The notes under the pieces were generated by a model. That model was not told the DNA's origin and did no database searches. It saw nothing but the letters and a program-made list of their open reading frames with translations. Positions 31,766 to 44,029 of a DNA stretch of 64,000 bases are shown one piece after another. How positions within the stretch are numbered: the first letter of the stretch is position 1; every line of letters starts with the position of its first letter. The position numbers and the translations under genes are program-made. This stretch comes from Trichobilharzia szidati (taxonomy: Eukaryota; Platyhelminthes; Trematoda; Strigeidida; Schistosomatidae). The stretch is taken from positions 36,826,052 through 36,890,051 of the forward strand of contig OX235274.1 of assembly GCA_944472155.2 (NCBI GenBank), written 5' to 3'.

Positions 31766-32009
31766 CTTATACCATCAAGTTTTACTGTTATTATTTCTTC
31801 TATGTTTATAGTCCTCTTGTTTTCGTCTTTTTTTCCTAATCGTGAACACCATTTAAGCTATGTAATGATCGTTATTTTTTTGTTTTTCCCTTCACCATGC
31901 TATACCAAGAGAACATTAGATTCGATATTCTAAGATTTCCATACTTTATCGACAATACTGTTTGAAAAGAACCTACTGTCATTATTATGGTTATTAATCT
32001 CATTTTGTA

Positions 32010-32280
32010 CTTTGCACATTGGAAAACCGGCGAGTACCGGACAGCTATTTCGTCCTAGTTTGGGACTCTTCATCAGTACGCACCCACCGACAGGGTTCGA
32101 ACCCAGGACCTTCTGGTTACAAAGAGAGCGAGCTCGTAGACCATTAAGCCACTGGGACTCCATTCAATGGCTGAAGTGTCCCAAACTAGGACGAAACAGC
32201 TGTCCAGTACTTCCAGCTGGTTTTCCAAAGGTTTTCTGACTGATGTCAGCTTACGATGAAATCCTCCAACCAATCAAGCA
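32010..32280. repeat. head-to-head hammerhead-SINE pair
   Basis: Minus unit at 32020-32165 (box B GGTTCGAACCC, then GTACTGATGAAGAGTCCC) and a plus fragment at 32165-32280 starting inside the ribozyme (GTCCCAAACTAGGACGAAAC). Confidence 0.8.
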
Positions 32281-33055
32281 AAATACCTGCAAAACCAAAA
32301 CTTGGTAATAATCTATATAATCTGTGTCGCCAAAACTTAATGAATGGGAAATTCAGGTTATTTTTGCTTAAAAACTCCCATTTTGACTTAACTGATTTGT
32401 TATGCATTCCATCGTTAGTATTGTTTGCTTAAGATACCTTCCGATCACCAGCTAATGGCTAATGGCAAATTGGCGATGTTAATGTATTTTAGACAGAGTC
32501 AAGGTCTCTCCTCAGTTTGACCTTTAAGAACCAATCAGATTTAGGGGGCATTACAGTAGGTCACTTCAAATCAAATCAAACTATAAGGGGAAATCCACTC
32601 ATGAGGTTGGACAGAGTATTCTACTTATTCCCTAGGTACTTTTTTATGTTAAAGTTTACAGGTTAAAAGACAATTTTCCAGTGCAGTATCATATTTGCAT
32701 TGTTTTTAATACATATTTTTAACGATTATTCGACTTTTTTGCGCTTGAATTCTGATTGGTCACCCAAGGTCACTGTGATGTCGGCTGTGATACTTTAACT
32801 TCGCCGGTAGATTAATAAATAACTACACACTTGAATGATTTCGCTTCTCAAGACCTTGAATGCTGTCAATTTTCTTTGGTATGATATTGATTGATTTATT
32901 GATTTTATGTTGTTTTTTTTATTAACTCGTGATTCAATGATATGCTCTTAATCTTATTGATTTCTCCATCAAGTTTCGTCAGCATTATTATCAACAAAAT
33001 CTTTTGTGTAGCAGACATTTTAAGAGTTTCGCTATTCCTTGATCTTGTTTCTTTT
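32281..33055. other. intron 2 region, nothing recognised
   Basis: AT-rich; no match. Confidence 0.45.
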
Positions 33056-33059
33056 TCTG

Positions 33060-33195
33060 TTCTAGATATGGTCTTACGTTGAATCCCTCAAAATGTCAGA
33101 TAGTTACTTTCACCTTCAGAAATAAATGTGATTTTATTGAACGCATTAGTTCACACGATGCTTGTAGCTTAGAGGGCACTGATATAGAGAATAAT
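33060..33195 (+). mobile_element. CR1-like LINE fragment
   Basis: Plus frame LTLNPSKCQIVTFTFRNKCD, then ERISSHDACSLEGTDIE, equivalent to the SSNALKLNPIKFHTVKFSF region of the copy at 30395. Confidence 0.7.
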
Positions 33196-34190
33196 TCAAT
33201 AATAATAATTTGCTTGTGGTACAGAATGGAATTCTCAGCATTTTTACTACAGTATTGCATCCAGTTAGTACATTATCCATAAATAAAATTCTGCGTAGAT
33301 TAAATGAAATCTCAGTTCATTATGACAACAACATATTGGCATGTTGGTAGCAAAGCCAAAGTTGAAACAGTTGTTTGAAGGTGTTAGAAAAGTAGGAGCT
33401 ATCATATCTACTGGCGTAAGCGGAAGAAAGAAACAAAGCAGCACATAACGGAAAATATAAGAGAGAGAGAGAAAAGGGATAGAAAGAAAGAAAATGTTCA
33501 ACCTATAAATGATATGAGTTGGAAAGACGAGGTTCAGTTGTTCAACTGACTATTTAATGAATTATAGGTGTCACGCCTAATGCTTTCTTTATCACACAGA
33601 ACACGAGCTAAGTAGGGTATGGTTGAGTTTTTGTACTTGCTGGTGTGAGCATATAGTTTTCTATATAGGCTTCTGGTTTTGCCTGATGAGATGCAAGGGG
33701 AGAGTTGTGAGTGAAGAGGGTGGTGTGAGTTAGATAAAATGGATTTGGCCCATTTTTCACATGAGTCCATGTGCACGTCAACCAGAATATTAACAAGCTG
33801 GTTAAGTGACACGTTGCTTACCCTGCTGACAACCTTTAACATCCTGCGTAATAAGGTATAGCCTTTGTTCAGTAGCCCTGGAAAAACTAAGGGGGAACAA
33901 TAGAGAATAATAAGCAGAATGCAAGAGTTAACGAATTGTAGGAGTAAGGGTTGGGTTATTCCAGGATGCCTTAATTTCTTGATGTAGAAGGTAAGACGAT
34001 ATATTTTCTTAGAAATCGTCAAGATATGAGACGACCAGGAAAGATCAGCAGATAGAATGACACCTAGGTATTTAATTTCCTACTTGGTTTCTATTTCAGT
34101 GCCATTTATGCTGCACACCTCGTGAGACCTAACCAGTTTGTTTAGGTCAGATTTATGCCTAGGTATAGTTCTGTCGGCTGACATCCCTTG
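33196..34190 (-). mobile_element. CR1-like LINE, C-terminus with 3' UTR
   Basis: Minus frame 34022-33534 reads SKKIYRLTFYIKKLRHPGIT, PLLLQFVNSCILLIILYCSP, LLRRMLKVVSRVSNVSLNQL, CISSGKTRSLYRKLYAHTSK and KNSTIPYLARVLCDKESIRR, ending at a stop after NSQLNN. This is the longest uninterrupted C-terminus of the family here. A 3' UTR of about 330 bases follows, to an ATT-repeat tail near 33200. Confidence 0.85.
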
Positions 34191-34199
34191 GTCATCATC

Positions 34200-34700
34200 C
34201 CATATCGTGCTGATTGGTAAGAAAATGCTCCGTCTAACCTTCACTACATTAAGAAGTTAAGACAAACAGATAAATATCACTCAACCTCTACTTTTACAGT
34301 TTCTTAAATCTCCCAGCTTATCTATTATTCTCTAATCGCTCTCCCTTAGTCTTTCCTGGGGTAACCAAAAACAGGATTATGTCATATTGCGAAGGATAAG
34401 TTGTGTGCCACTTAGTTAGCTCGTTACCCTTATAGTTGACAGACACCTAAACTCATGTGAGAAACAGTCCAAATCCATATCGTCTAACTCTCAGCCCCCT
34501 ACCTCTACAATAACAACCTCCCGCTTGCTGCATCTCATTTGTAGGACTAGAATTCACTACTAGAGAGTATATGCTCGCACGACTAAGTATAAAAACTCAA
34601 CGACACTCTATTTGCCCCACCTGTGTTTTATGTGATAGAGATAGTGTTACATGTGGAACATACAACTTATGGTGCAATGAGCATTTAAAACATTGACCCA
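34200..34700 (+). mobile_element. CR1-like LINE C-terminal fragment
   Basis: Opposite-strand partner of the preceding copy: QPLLLQFLKSPSLSIIL, LRRISCVPLS, NSCEKQSKSISSNSQ, then YARTTKYKNSTTLYL. Stops are frequent. Confidence 0.7.
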
Positions 34701-35290
34701 GTTATTCTACCATATTTGTAATATAATGGTGAGACTCACTATCAACATTATCTTACAGTTTTGTGTTATTAGTGCTAATGTGGTGGGTGCTACTGATAAG
34801 ATTTATTAGTAGTGTATAAATATACGTTCATTGGCATAAAAAACATCAAATAGCAAGGAGATACATTTGGTGTCAGAGAAGACAAATGGTACAGCATTGT
34901 GGAGATACATGGAAGACGTGAAACACAAATAAACACAATATAAAGGAAGGCGAGAAATATGGCAATGCGGAAGATCTGTGCAAATGTTGCGTTGAAGATA
35001 AGGAATTCATCATTTAGCTCCAACCACATGCGTCGTTCGCGAGCATTCTAGCGCTGTACCACCGATGCAATTATCATAAGTACTGTCTAGGAATAAAACT
35101 AATCGTTACTATTATTACTGTTATTATATATTCTGTGGTATTACACTTCGTACAACTTCCCATTTGAAAAAAGTTGATCATTGTTGTGAAGAGATTTGAA
35201 GTCTCGTTAAACATTAGCCAAAAACATTTTGAAGTGATTTGAATATGGAATAATTCCATGAATATTCATAAATTTCGTCGTGCTGAAGTG
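34701..35290. other. intron 2, mostly unassigned
   Basis: At 35015-35080 a minus-strand tRNA-Gly-like head is visible (GCATCGGTGGTACAGCGC), a SINE relic. The rest is unassigned. Confidence 0.45.
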
Positions 35291-35680
35291 TCTGTAGCAG
35301 CTTTGTTTACAGGGTGGGGTTGCTAGCGTCACGCCTGAGAAGGGGAGAGAGAAAAGATTAGTGTTGCGTGACCGCAAAGCCCAGGGGACAACTGCTTGAG
35401 GCAGGTCACACACGGCCTGTTTTTGTATGTTCTTTCTTGTTTGGTGTGTCTCAGTAGCATATTTATCACTTCTGCCCTGTGACACAGCAGCAGGAAGCGC
35501 AGTCGTTGTTAATCCGGGCCCCGACCGATCCAGCATGATATTTTGTGAGTTTGTTTGAATCATTGTATTGGATTGAGTGGCTGCTTTTTGTCTAACCGCT
35601 ATCCAAACAACCTTTCTGGCATGGTAGGACCTACAGGAACATAAGTTCCAGCCAGTGTAGCTCGTTGGTTCATTGCGATA
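35290..35680 (-). repeat. SINE body relic plus GC-rich segment
   Basis: 35290-35345 matches the RTE-tailed SINE body on the minus strand. 35350-35560 is more GC-rich than its surroundings, and the minus frame reads GPGLTTTALPAAVSQGRSDK; I cannot name it. Confidence 0.35.
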
Positions 35681-35689
35681 TGCATACGA

Positions 35690-36240
35690 TTAGTTCACTT
35701 GTCAACATCTACTTGTTACCAGTACTCCCTGGATTTCAGTATCTCTCTAACTGATATCAATCCGTGACCAAACTTGGAAGAAATTAAATCCCTTCAAACG
35801 GACTCCCCAGAGTTATTGTGATGCTCACCAGTGACTGGCTACAGGACGGAGTTTCCTGGAGTTCTAGTGAGAAGTCAAAACTAGTGAGGTCCATTCAGTC
35901 AGGAGTAGGGATGGATTTCCCACCAATGACATTGGGTGGTGCCAGTCGCGCTAAATGCATCACGAATTGGTGTAGAAGTTAGAATTCATGGGCTGGCAGC
36001 CATTGAATTGCGTCACGTCCCAGTGACTGAATGGTGTACGAGTCAGTTTGCCTTGTAACCGGAAGGTCCTGGGTTTGAACCGTGGTGGGGTGGGTGCGTA
36101 CTGCCGATGATTCTCAAACTAGTTGAACAAAACAGCTATCCAGTACTCCAGTGCTGGCTTTCAATAGTTCTCTAAATGATATCAATCCGTAAGCCAACTC
36201 GTAGAAGAAACAAATCTAATCCTTACAAATCAACCCTTGA
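35690..36240 (+). repeat. hammerhead SINE, long unit
   Basis: Long form with the GTGACTGGCTACAGGACGGA lead, tRNA-like head, box B GGGTTTGAACC, core position CCGAUGA after GTACTG, and AACAAAACAGC in place of the GAAA region. A short end fragment of another unit precedes it at 35700-35790. Confidence 0.7.
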
Positions 36241-36492
36241 AAATTAGAGAGAAATATTTTGCCATGAAAACTGCTTACAAAACAGAATCAGTGAGTTTAA
36301 TAGTTATGGTAGATTGAATAACGATAGAAAAATATCTCTGGGTTTTGTTATCGTTTTTACGCTAGAGCAATTCATCAGAAAACGTAGGTTTTAGGCTTAA
36401 TTTAATCTATTCAATATTTTCTACATATATATATGCGTAGATTAATACGCAGATTAAATTTGGATTAATTTAAATGACTACTCTTTACTTAC

Positions 36493-36550
36493 TTGTTCCA
36501 CTTTTATCTCCCAGTCTCCCATTAATTTCTTTCCTCTGAAGTATTTACAC
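36493..36550 (-). CDS. Syn: synapsin, coding exon 2
   Basis: Fifty-eight bases, read from 36550 down. The first base completes the Trp codon begun by exon 1 (TG+G); then CKYFRGKKLMGDWEIKVEQ. This matches synapsin [20 protein letters not shown], the start of the C domain, and exon 3 continues with AQFSE as AEFSD does in vertebrates. The acceptor is CCCTTAAG and the donor GTAAGT. Phase 2 in, phase 0 out. It is too short for an ORF search but fits both neighbours exactly. Confidence 0.96.
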
Positions 36551-36649
36551 CTTAAGGGAATAAAAAAATAAAAAAATAAATAAAAGATTAATCAATATGC
36601 AGCAGTAGGGAAACGAATATATAACAATGGAAAAAGAGAATTTGGATGG

Positions 36650-37020
36650 AAGATTTCATCTTGAGCTGACATCAGTTAGAGAATCCTCGGGAAACCTACT
36701 GGGAGTACTGAACAGCTGTTTCTTCCTAGTTTGGGACTCTTCATCAGTACACACCCACCATTAGGGTTCGAACCCATGACCTTCTGGTTACAAGGCTAGA
36801 GAGCTCATAGACCATTAGGCCACTGGGATCCGATCTAATGGCCAGCGTCCATGAATTCCTACTTCTGCCAATTCCCGACATAGCGCAAGCAATATCCAGT
36901 GTCTTCTTCGATGAGTAACTGTCCTCACCTTCAACCTGCTGCACTTTACTGGTCACGGTTTCCCACTAGAACCCAGATATCTGACTATCTACCTGAATAG
37001 GGCCAGTCGCTCGTGAGCAT
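36650..37020 (-). repeat. hammerhead SINE
   Basis: Minus strand: tRNA-like head, box B GGGTTCGAACCC, GTACTGATGAAGAGTCCC, AGGAAGAAACAGCTGTTCAG. The core position reads AUGAAGA (C3 to A). Confidence 0.75.
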
Positions 37021-37139
37021 CAGATTAATTTTCAAGTATTGCTGTTGTAAGGATTTTGTTTGATTGGTTGGAGGATATTACCCTGATATATTTGTTGTTC
37101 CTGATTTTTTCAATTTTACTACGAATCGATCTTAAGGAT

Positions 37140-37270
37140 CCATAGATTCATAGGTCGAAACAGCTGTCCAGTAATCCCAGGTCTTATAGTAGTTCTCTAA
37201 ATGATGTCACCTCATGATGAAATCCTCCATTCAATCAAACAAAATCCCTACAAAACCAATACTTCAAAGG
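37140..37270 (+). repeat. 5'-truncated hammerhead-SINE fragment
   Basis: Starts inside the ribozyme 3' half (GTCGAAACAGCTGTCCAGTA) and ends CAAAATCCCTACAAAACCAA. Confidence 0.7.
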
Positions 37271-37274
37271 AGAA

Positions 37275-37925
37275 TTTATATATTATTATTATTGCCGTGG
37301 GTTCCGAGAGGAAAATACAGCTTCAGCAGAACATTTCCATTTCATCCTATCCTCTATTGTCCTCTTGAGCTGGCCAAACGATTGCTCATAAACTGACATC
37401 TTCTTAGTCTCACATGATCTCCCCCATGTCATTCTCGGACACACAGCCAACTCATCGCTTGCCATTCCAGTTTTACTCGAGCGACCGCCTGGCATGATAT
37501 GTCACTCAACAGTATCCTCAGAGTATGTTCAATACATCTCCATTTCCTTCCGTATATTTACTAGGAGATAGGTTCTTGATTATTTCGTTCCTAGAGGTTC
37601 TTGTTTCGAATCCTTTCTGGCTGGCCTTCAGACATTCATTATGGAACCAGTGAATGCAGATGTTGATGAAAATTTGCAGTAGCGTTTTGAAAGTGCTTTT
37701 CGTGACACTTACTACTAGTTTCTGACCTATATAGAAGAAGTGACTGGTTTAACATTGGCTTTGAAAATCTGAATACTATTCTTTATGCTATGTAGTAATG
37801 AAAGTGAGTCTCGCTTTTCCGATGCAAGCTGAATTTGACATCCTCATCCGTTCTATCACCTGTAGTTGAAGCGATACTACTGCCTACATAAGTGAATTCA
37901 TTTGGATTCCGTCATGCATTTCTAG
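37275..37925 (-). mobile_element. RTE (SR2-like) LINE fragment
   Basis: Minus tail with CTCGGAACCCACGGCAATAA. Upstream are VCPRMTWGRSCETKK, the CQAVARVKLEWQ-like block and DVKFSLHRKSETHFHY. Frames are broken. Confidence 0.7.
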
Positions 37926-38109
37926 AATGGTCCCTGAGTTTTATAGCTTTGTATGAGGAGGATAACTTTACGGTCAAGAGACAAATATTAATAACTCAGG
38001 GAATGGGCATTTGAATAAATTCGCTACTATAATAACTGATGGTGAAAGGTGGAATGAAGATATACATCGCAGAAGATGTTGAATCAGTTGCCTCTGAACT
38101 GTTGTTCTG

Positions 38110-38500
38110 ACTGACTGACTGATTGGTTTCAACGTAGATTTTTTGCACAGATGTGCAGAAGTTTGAGTTGTCACTCTAAATATACCACACAAAACAAGAG
38201 GCGAGAGTGAAGAGAGGTTCAAAAGACAGACAGTAAACAGAAGTGTGAGGGAGGGAAAAACAATAGTAATATAGAAGAACAATAGAATTTTATTGGATAC
38301 GACAAATCACAAAAGTAAATGCATCTACGCCATGCAACGAGGACGATTTGGAGCCATATCGCCAAATGCCTGCATTCATCATTGGTTCTTACTATCCCGA
38401 AGACCTCGACCAGTCAGGTCACCTACACCTCCCTAAGTGGCTGGCTTAAACTAACAGTTATGGATTTCATTGACTGATAAGGCCATGTTTTGGTTTCGCC
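38110..38500 (+). repeat. dispersed repeat, copy of 19720-20085
   Basis: Same order of blocks as the other copy, including TGCACAGATGTGCA and GTGGCTGGCTTAAACTAAC. Function unknown. Confidence 0.65.
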
Positions 38501-38844
38501 ACCACTAGCACTTTTCCAACGTGATCCTGTGTCAGCTAACATTGCGCGTCGAGGATGACAATGGTTAGACGTGCGTAGCACATATCCTAAACACCTCAGT
38601 CGATAAGTTTTTTTCTAGACAAATGAAGGTTGACCTAAGAGATTTAGGTGCTAATAATGCACTGCAATAATCAGGAATTATACGAATCACGCATCGTAAT
38701 CTTCGCATAGTAGCGGTGATGAAATGGATTTGTGTAGTCGTTAAGTTAAAATTTAGGTTCAGATGAAACATCTATTCATACAAACTAAAATATGACTATT
38801 AAACATAAGTAAAATAAATTAATGGCCTGATAAGTCTTTATTAT

Positions 38845-39390
38845 ATTATTATTATTCCCTAGGGTTCCGAGTGGAACATAAGGCTTAAATAACACATCCT
38901 CACTTTGTCCAATTTTCTGCCATCCTCTTCAGCTTATCTTGCGATTGCCTATAATCTCTCATCTCTTCCTCACCACACGAACTCCTCCATGTCACCCTAG
39001 CACCCGCGATCCACTCGTCACTTCTCATCGCCACGCTATGTCATTCGATGGCCTCCTCACCGTATGCCAGATCCATCTGCATTTTCTTTGACATATTTGT
39101 TCAGCAACTGGTTGTTGGTTGGTTTATTCTCAGCCACAGTTTCTTGTTGCTAATTCTTTCTGGCTGACCAACTGGCCATTTGATCTTCAACATGGAGCGA
39201 AGGAAGCTTTTGATAAAAGTCTGCAACTGGCTGTTGGAAATCCTTCTCGTTTCTGATCCGTACAGAAGCAGTGACTGACCAACTTAGTATTGGTGTTGAA
39301 AATCCAAATGCTGTGCTTGATGCTGAGTGAGTGCAGAAGATTTTCAAACTGGTTTCAAGAGTTTCTTCCCATTCCAATAAGTCTTTGCTT
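38845..39390 (-). mobile_element. RTE (SR2-like) LINE fragment
   Basis: Minus tail GTTCCACTCGGAACCCTAGG then AATAATAATA. Upstream: RSDEWIAGARVTWRSSCGEE, KKMQMDLAYGEEAIE, KNLATRNCGE and the IWKILCTHS-like block. Truncated before the reverse transcriptase. Confidence 0.75.
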
Positions 39391-39574
39391 CGGATCTATA
39401 GACTTATACTTTGTAACTAATAAAAACGTCATTTAAATGCGGGGAAATTAATTTTCCAGTTACATGACACCAGGCCACAGTCATGGTTCTATCTTCTAAG
39501 TCATGAATTCGACTCATCTTTCCCTACATTTTATGGATCATCATCCATTGACAATATTGTTCATCTTTCTCCAT

Positions 39575-39750
39575 GACTCTCGCCGACCATGCACATGGTC
39601 CGAGGTTCGATCCCCTGCCAATGCACACCCGATATCTATGGTCGGCCTGCAAAATTTGGGCTACCGATATCCATGCTGAAAATTCAATACTTGTACCAAA
39701 AATACGGTGTGGAATCAAGCTGTAATCAAAAATATAAAAAAATAATATAA
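39575..39750 (+). repeat. tRNA-Gly SINE, CR1-tailed, head truncated
   Basis: Begins inside the tRNA head (ACTCTCGCCGACCATGCACA), with box B GGTTCGATCCC and body CCGATATCTATGGTCGGCC. Confidence 0.8.
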
Positions 39751-39914
39751 AATAGAACACTGTGACTTTCAAATTAGCACTGCAGGATCACTTTTGTTAT
39801 GTACGGTTTCATAAGTAGTTAGTATGAGTACTGAATAGTAATAGTAATCTTATTTAGTGAAAGTGATTTCTATTGTAAAGATTACTTATGACAATGTTAG
39901 AGGATTGCATGTGT

Positions 39915-40165
39915 CGGTTGTCCAACTGTAGAATACTAGCTAACCACGCTTCACATGATCCAAGGTTCGATTCCTAGCCAATGTACACCTTTACCTCCTT
40001 TAGTCGATTGTAAGCCCTATAAAGAGGGAAGGTTGGGCATGAGGATAACAACCCCACTCTGTAAACAAGAATCATTACTGCTACTGAGAATTCGAAGCCC
40101 AAACCTGAAACCCTACGTTCCACTGGGAATGCTTAGGAATGTGGGATTGGGAGAGGTGTAAGTGG
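39915..40165 (+). repeat. tRNA-Gly SINE, RTE-tailed
   Basis: Head with AGGTTCGATTCC box B, body AACCCCACTCTGTAAACAAG, tail GAAACCCTACGTTCCACTGG. Confidence 0.75.
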
Positions 40166-40359
40166 ATTGATGCTCCCCGAATTGGGCTCATTTCCAGTTC
40201 TGTTTCTTCTCATAGTATCACTTCATCTGTAAATGCATAGAGTTTAGGTGAAGTAGCCTTATTTAATTTATTATCTGAATAAATACGACCACCACAAGAA
40301 TTATAGGATTTTTAATGGTCCATAAAACATTTCCCTTTGGTTTACTAATGTTTCTATGA

Positions 40360-40545
40360 TAATAGCTTGATTCCACACAGTATTTTTGATCCAAGTATAG
40401 AATTTTCAAAATATGATATCGGTAGCCCAAATTTAGCAGGATGACCATTGATATCAAGTGTGTGGCGGCCGGGGATCGAACCCCATACCATATGAATGGT
40501 CAGCGAGCGTCCTAATAGCTGTGCCGTCAGACACATTTTCACTGA
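40360..40545 (-). repeat. tRNA-Gly SINE, CR1-tailed
   Basis: Minus strand: acceptor end diverged (TGTGTCTGACGG), box B GGTTCGATCCC, then the AGTATCATATTTTGAAAATT-type body. Confidence 0.7.
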
Positions 40546-40679
40546 CATTCCCAAAACTTTTCTTCCCATCAAATATACATGCAATTTAGGTTTAATTTCA
40601 GTTTTTGTTAGACTTTTGTCCTCTCCAAATGATAATTCCCTTTTTTCCTATTACTTTGGTAATATCATACTGTCAAAAC

Positions 40680-41400
40680 ATTCAAGAATACAAATAATTC
40701 ATTATTGTGTAGACAGTGTTGACCATGTAGTAATTTGGAAACTGTTTCAACACCAAAGAGTACCCGAAATCTTTATAACCCTCACTCAACAGCTATATTA
40801 CAATGCTACATGTCAAAGGATCCACAGTATAAAATTCAGTGAAGCCTTTGAAGTCGAAACCGGAGTAAGATAAAGAAGGCTGCCTGCTATCATTGATGAT
40901 ATTCCTAATTGTCGCCGACTGGATTATGCGTCACGCACGCAGTTTGGGGAGTGAGAAAACACGAATAAGTTGGACTGGTAAGAAGACTTTAGAAGATATG
41001 GATTTCGTGAATGATTTATACGTAATGTCACACAAATCTGAAGACTTACAAGAGAAAAACAACAAGTTGTCATAGGAGGCTGGCAACAAGGACAGAACTT
41101 CAACTGAATATAAAGAAGACAGAGGTGATGAAGATTACTAACTAACCATCAACAACAAGCACCAATCACTATCAACTTGAGAAATTTGAAAGGGGCGCTT
41201 TCCTTCACTTATTTAGGCAGGAGGTCAAAAACAGAATCATAAAGACGAGGCAACCCTTCATTACTGTAAAATCAACGTGGAAATCTTCTGATCTCAATTA
41301 GCATAAAGAACAAAATTCGGATTTTCAATACCAGTGTTAATCGAGTCAGTTCTTCTTTATGCGTTACGAAAAGTATTTCCAAGGGAAAAACAATAATAAC
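40680..41400 (+). mobile_element. RTE (SR2-like) LINE, reverse transcriptase region
   Basis: Plus frames read RIHSIKFSEAFEVETGVR (motif B start, then a frameshift), FLIVADWIMRHARSLGSEKT, DMDFVNDLYVMSHKSEDLQ (motif C, FADD changed to FVND), then the QLNIKKTEVMKI-like and SFTYLGRRSK-like blocks. No tail is present; the end is lost near 41400. Confidence 0.8.
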
Positions 41401-41984
41401 AGAAGCGAATGATACAGCTATATTTCCACAGTGCATATTAGTCGACCTTTGACGATCAGCATCTAACGACCAATTAATGTACACCAATATTTTCTGTAAC
41501 ATGAGAGTTTTGATGCAGTGAGATTAACTATTAAACGGTTGATTCGGGACACTGTGTTGTATGTGTGTATGTGCCTATTTGAATCGCGGAGGTCACGTGC
41601 GTTCCTCTTAAACTATAAATACATTTTCCTGAGGAGTAATGTCAAGTACGAAACCTAAATTCATTTTGGTTCCTTCTAACACTTTATATTTCAGTATATT
41701 ATATGATTAGGGAATCGTAATACTGACAATAAAGCTAAGTCATCTTGGCTGATGAAAAGTGTGGAAATTAAATTAGTTTTATGATGAAAACACTCACTAC
41801 ATGGAATGATTAAAATTGTCTTTTGTCCGACTTAACTCACCTAACATAAATCAAAGGTAGTCGGTAATATTCACACCAAACAGACTAAATTATTGATAAC
41901 ACTTTCTCGTCTTAACACCACTAAACTGAATGTAACTGGAATTCAGCTCTAAACGTGAATTTACGACTTAACCTCAATCCACCT
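41401..41984. other. intron 1 region, nothing recognised
   Basis: AT-rich; no match seen. Confidence 0.45.
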
Positions 41985-42025
41985 TTTACCTAGTAAGAAA
42001 CGGTATTAATGTGAGAAGTCAATCT

Positions 42026-42068
42026 GAACGAAGAATATTCTTTTCAATAATCTCCCCTCTTCAGGTTC
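42026..42068 (-). ncRNA. PLE hammerhead ribozyme, first type, core intact
   Basis: Stem I GAAC (42068-42065) with GUUC (42029-42026). Core CUGAAGA 42064-42058 fits CUGANGA. GAAA 42045-42042. Stem III is the perfect palindrome AGAAUAUUCU closed by A and U, with the cleavage C at 42030. Helix II (GGGGAGAUUAUU) has only wobble pairs. Confidence 0.65.
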
Positions 42069-43070
42069 TTACAATTATAAAATATAATATTTGTTGTCGT
42101 TACAATAATCATAGCCAGTTAGTTATGCGGTGGATACATTTTTCAACGTAGAATAACAAACAGATTAGCAGTTATGTGGTGTCAAAATAAGTAGTAGTAT
42201 TTGTGTGACAAACTGGCTAGGCTGAAATCGATTACAAATTATTGTAAAATAGGAGACAATGCTGGTGATTAGTCATAATAGATTTGTAGAATTGACAAGT
42301 CAGTTCAAGGTAATAAAAGGTGTCAGGTGAGTGGCTAGTACAAAGTGGTATGTATTAAAGAGGAAATGGTAAGACTGTAATGAGAGGTTCATAGTGAAAT
42401 AACGAATGTGTGAAATATAACAGGTGGACGCATATATTGAGAAAAGAGATAATATCACTAATAACAAGTCCGGATAGTATAAATGGAAAATTCGATAGAA
42501 TTGAGAGAATGTTTGCATGAAGGGCATAAATTATGACGAATAATAATAACTGCAATAATAAGCAGACAAAAACAAACCAAGAGGGTTAAGGAAAAGAGGC
42601 ACCCTTGGTGAGAAGAAAAATCATTAATGCAACTTTGACCGTGGTAGTAACAGCATCTGTACGTGTTCTTTTTGGATACAAAGTTCTGGTTTAGTCGATC
42701 TTATTGCAACAGCTTCAGCTATGTAAAGGAGACGTTAGCAAACTATACGTGATAACGAATTCAAAATTCGGTGTATAAACCTGAAAGCTGTGTTGACGTC
42801 GATGCGATGTCCAGTATCCACCTTTTAACCCTGAACCGACTACTCGACAATCTATGAATCTATTATGACTGATCACCACCATTGTCTCCTATTTCACAAT
42901 AATTTCTAATCGAGTTCAGCCTACCACGACGTTTGCCACACAAATACGACTATTTATTTTGAATTCCCATAACTACTAATCTGTTATTCTACGTAAAAAA
43001 TGTATCTGCCGCATTACTAACTGGCTATCATTATTTTAACGACAACAACTATTATATTTTATAATTTTAA

Positions 43071-43113
43071 GAACTTGAAGAGGAGAAATTATTGAAAAGA
43101 ATATTCTTCGTTC
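43071..43113 (+). ncRNA. PLE hammerhead, right arm, C3 to U
   Basis: Same fold as 42026-42068 (GAAC/GUUC, GAAA, AGAAUAUUCUU, C43109) but the core reads UUGAAGA. Helix II is GGAGAAAUUAUU. Confidence 0.6.
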
Positions 43114-43199
43114 AGATTGGCTTTTAATTCATGATATGGGAATATTTCACACCATAAAATCTTAATATGGTGTGTAAATAGCAGCATAAACAATAACAC

Positions 43200-43440
43200 T
43201 CTCACGAGTTGATCACTGATTGATATCACTTCCAGCACCATTGAGAACCAACCAGGGAGTACTGGATAGCTGTTCCGTCCAGCTAGTTTGGGAATCATAC
43301 GCAGTACGCTCCCACTACCAGGGGTCGAACCCAGGACCTTCTGGTTACGGGGCAAGCTGACTCGTATACCATTCAGCCAATGGGACCCCATTCAATGAAT
43401 TCTAACTTCTAGCAATTCGTGGGCCACCTGAGCTATAAAT
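43200..43440 (-). repeat. hammerhead SINE
   Basis: Minus strand: GGTCCCATTGGCTGAATGG head, box B GGGTTCGACCC, core position CGUAUGA, stem II weak, GGACGGAACAGCTATCCAG. Confidence 0.75.
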
Positions 43441-44025
43441 CTTCTCTGTTACAGTGAATGTGTTTTATTTTACAAGGCAAAAGAATTATATAGCTTACAA
43501 TAGTGTAATTTAGTATAACTAATGCGACTTATTCTAGGGTAGGGCATAGTTTTTTTGTAGAATCCATCATAATGATACGACAAGTATATCTTCCTTGGCA
43601 AGAGAAGAGTTCTTACCAGTTTCTTCCCGTGGCTCGGTTATTTTTCAGTATAGAGGAGAAATGAAATCGTTGAGGTGTACACTCTTTAAAAGTTTCCTTC
43701 TTATAAACTTTTAATATATAAAATTCTAATTATTCTTATCACTTTTAATAATCAGGAAATGAACTCATGAGAAATATATAGGTTAATCCTTCTAGGTCAG
43801 TTAATCTACTGATCTCACTAGTTTAACTATATATATATATATATATATATATAAAACTCAAAGTTATCTAACTGAAATGTAAAAAAAAATTGAGGGAAAT
43901 TATTAGAATTCAAATTACGCAGACTTAGTTTCAGTTGCATAAGTTTATATTCACTTCACCAGTCTCGAGTCGTTCATCTACGTTTATCTAAGCGATTTAT
44001 GAAGACAAACATCTTACACATATTT
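43441..44025. other. intron 1 region with (TA)n at 43830-43853
   Basis: Only the TA run is recognisable. Confidence 0.5.
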
Positions 44026-44029
44026 GTAA

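Larger units (their letters stand above)
41985..43130 (-). mobile_element. Penelope-like 3' end bounded by large inverted repeats
   Basis: Arms of roughly 300 bases (about 42000-42310 and 42825-43128) are inverted copies, each with a hammerhead at its outer end. The spacer encodes, on the minus strand, DTGHRIDVNTAFRFIHRIL, then AEAVAIRSTKPELCIQKEHV, the last part of a PLE GIY-YIG protein. The reverse transcriptase and YIG core are absent. Confidence 0.8.
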
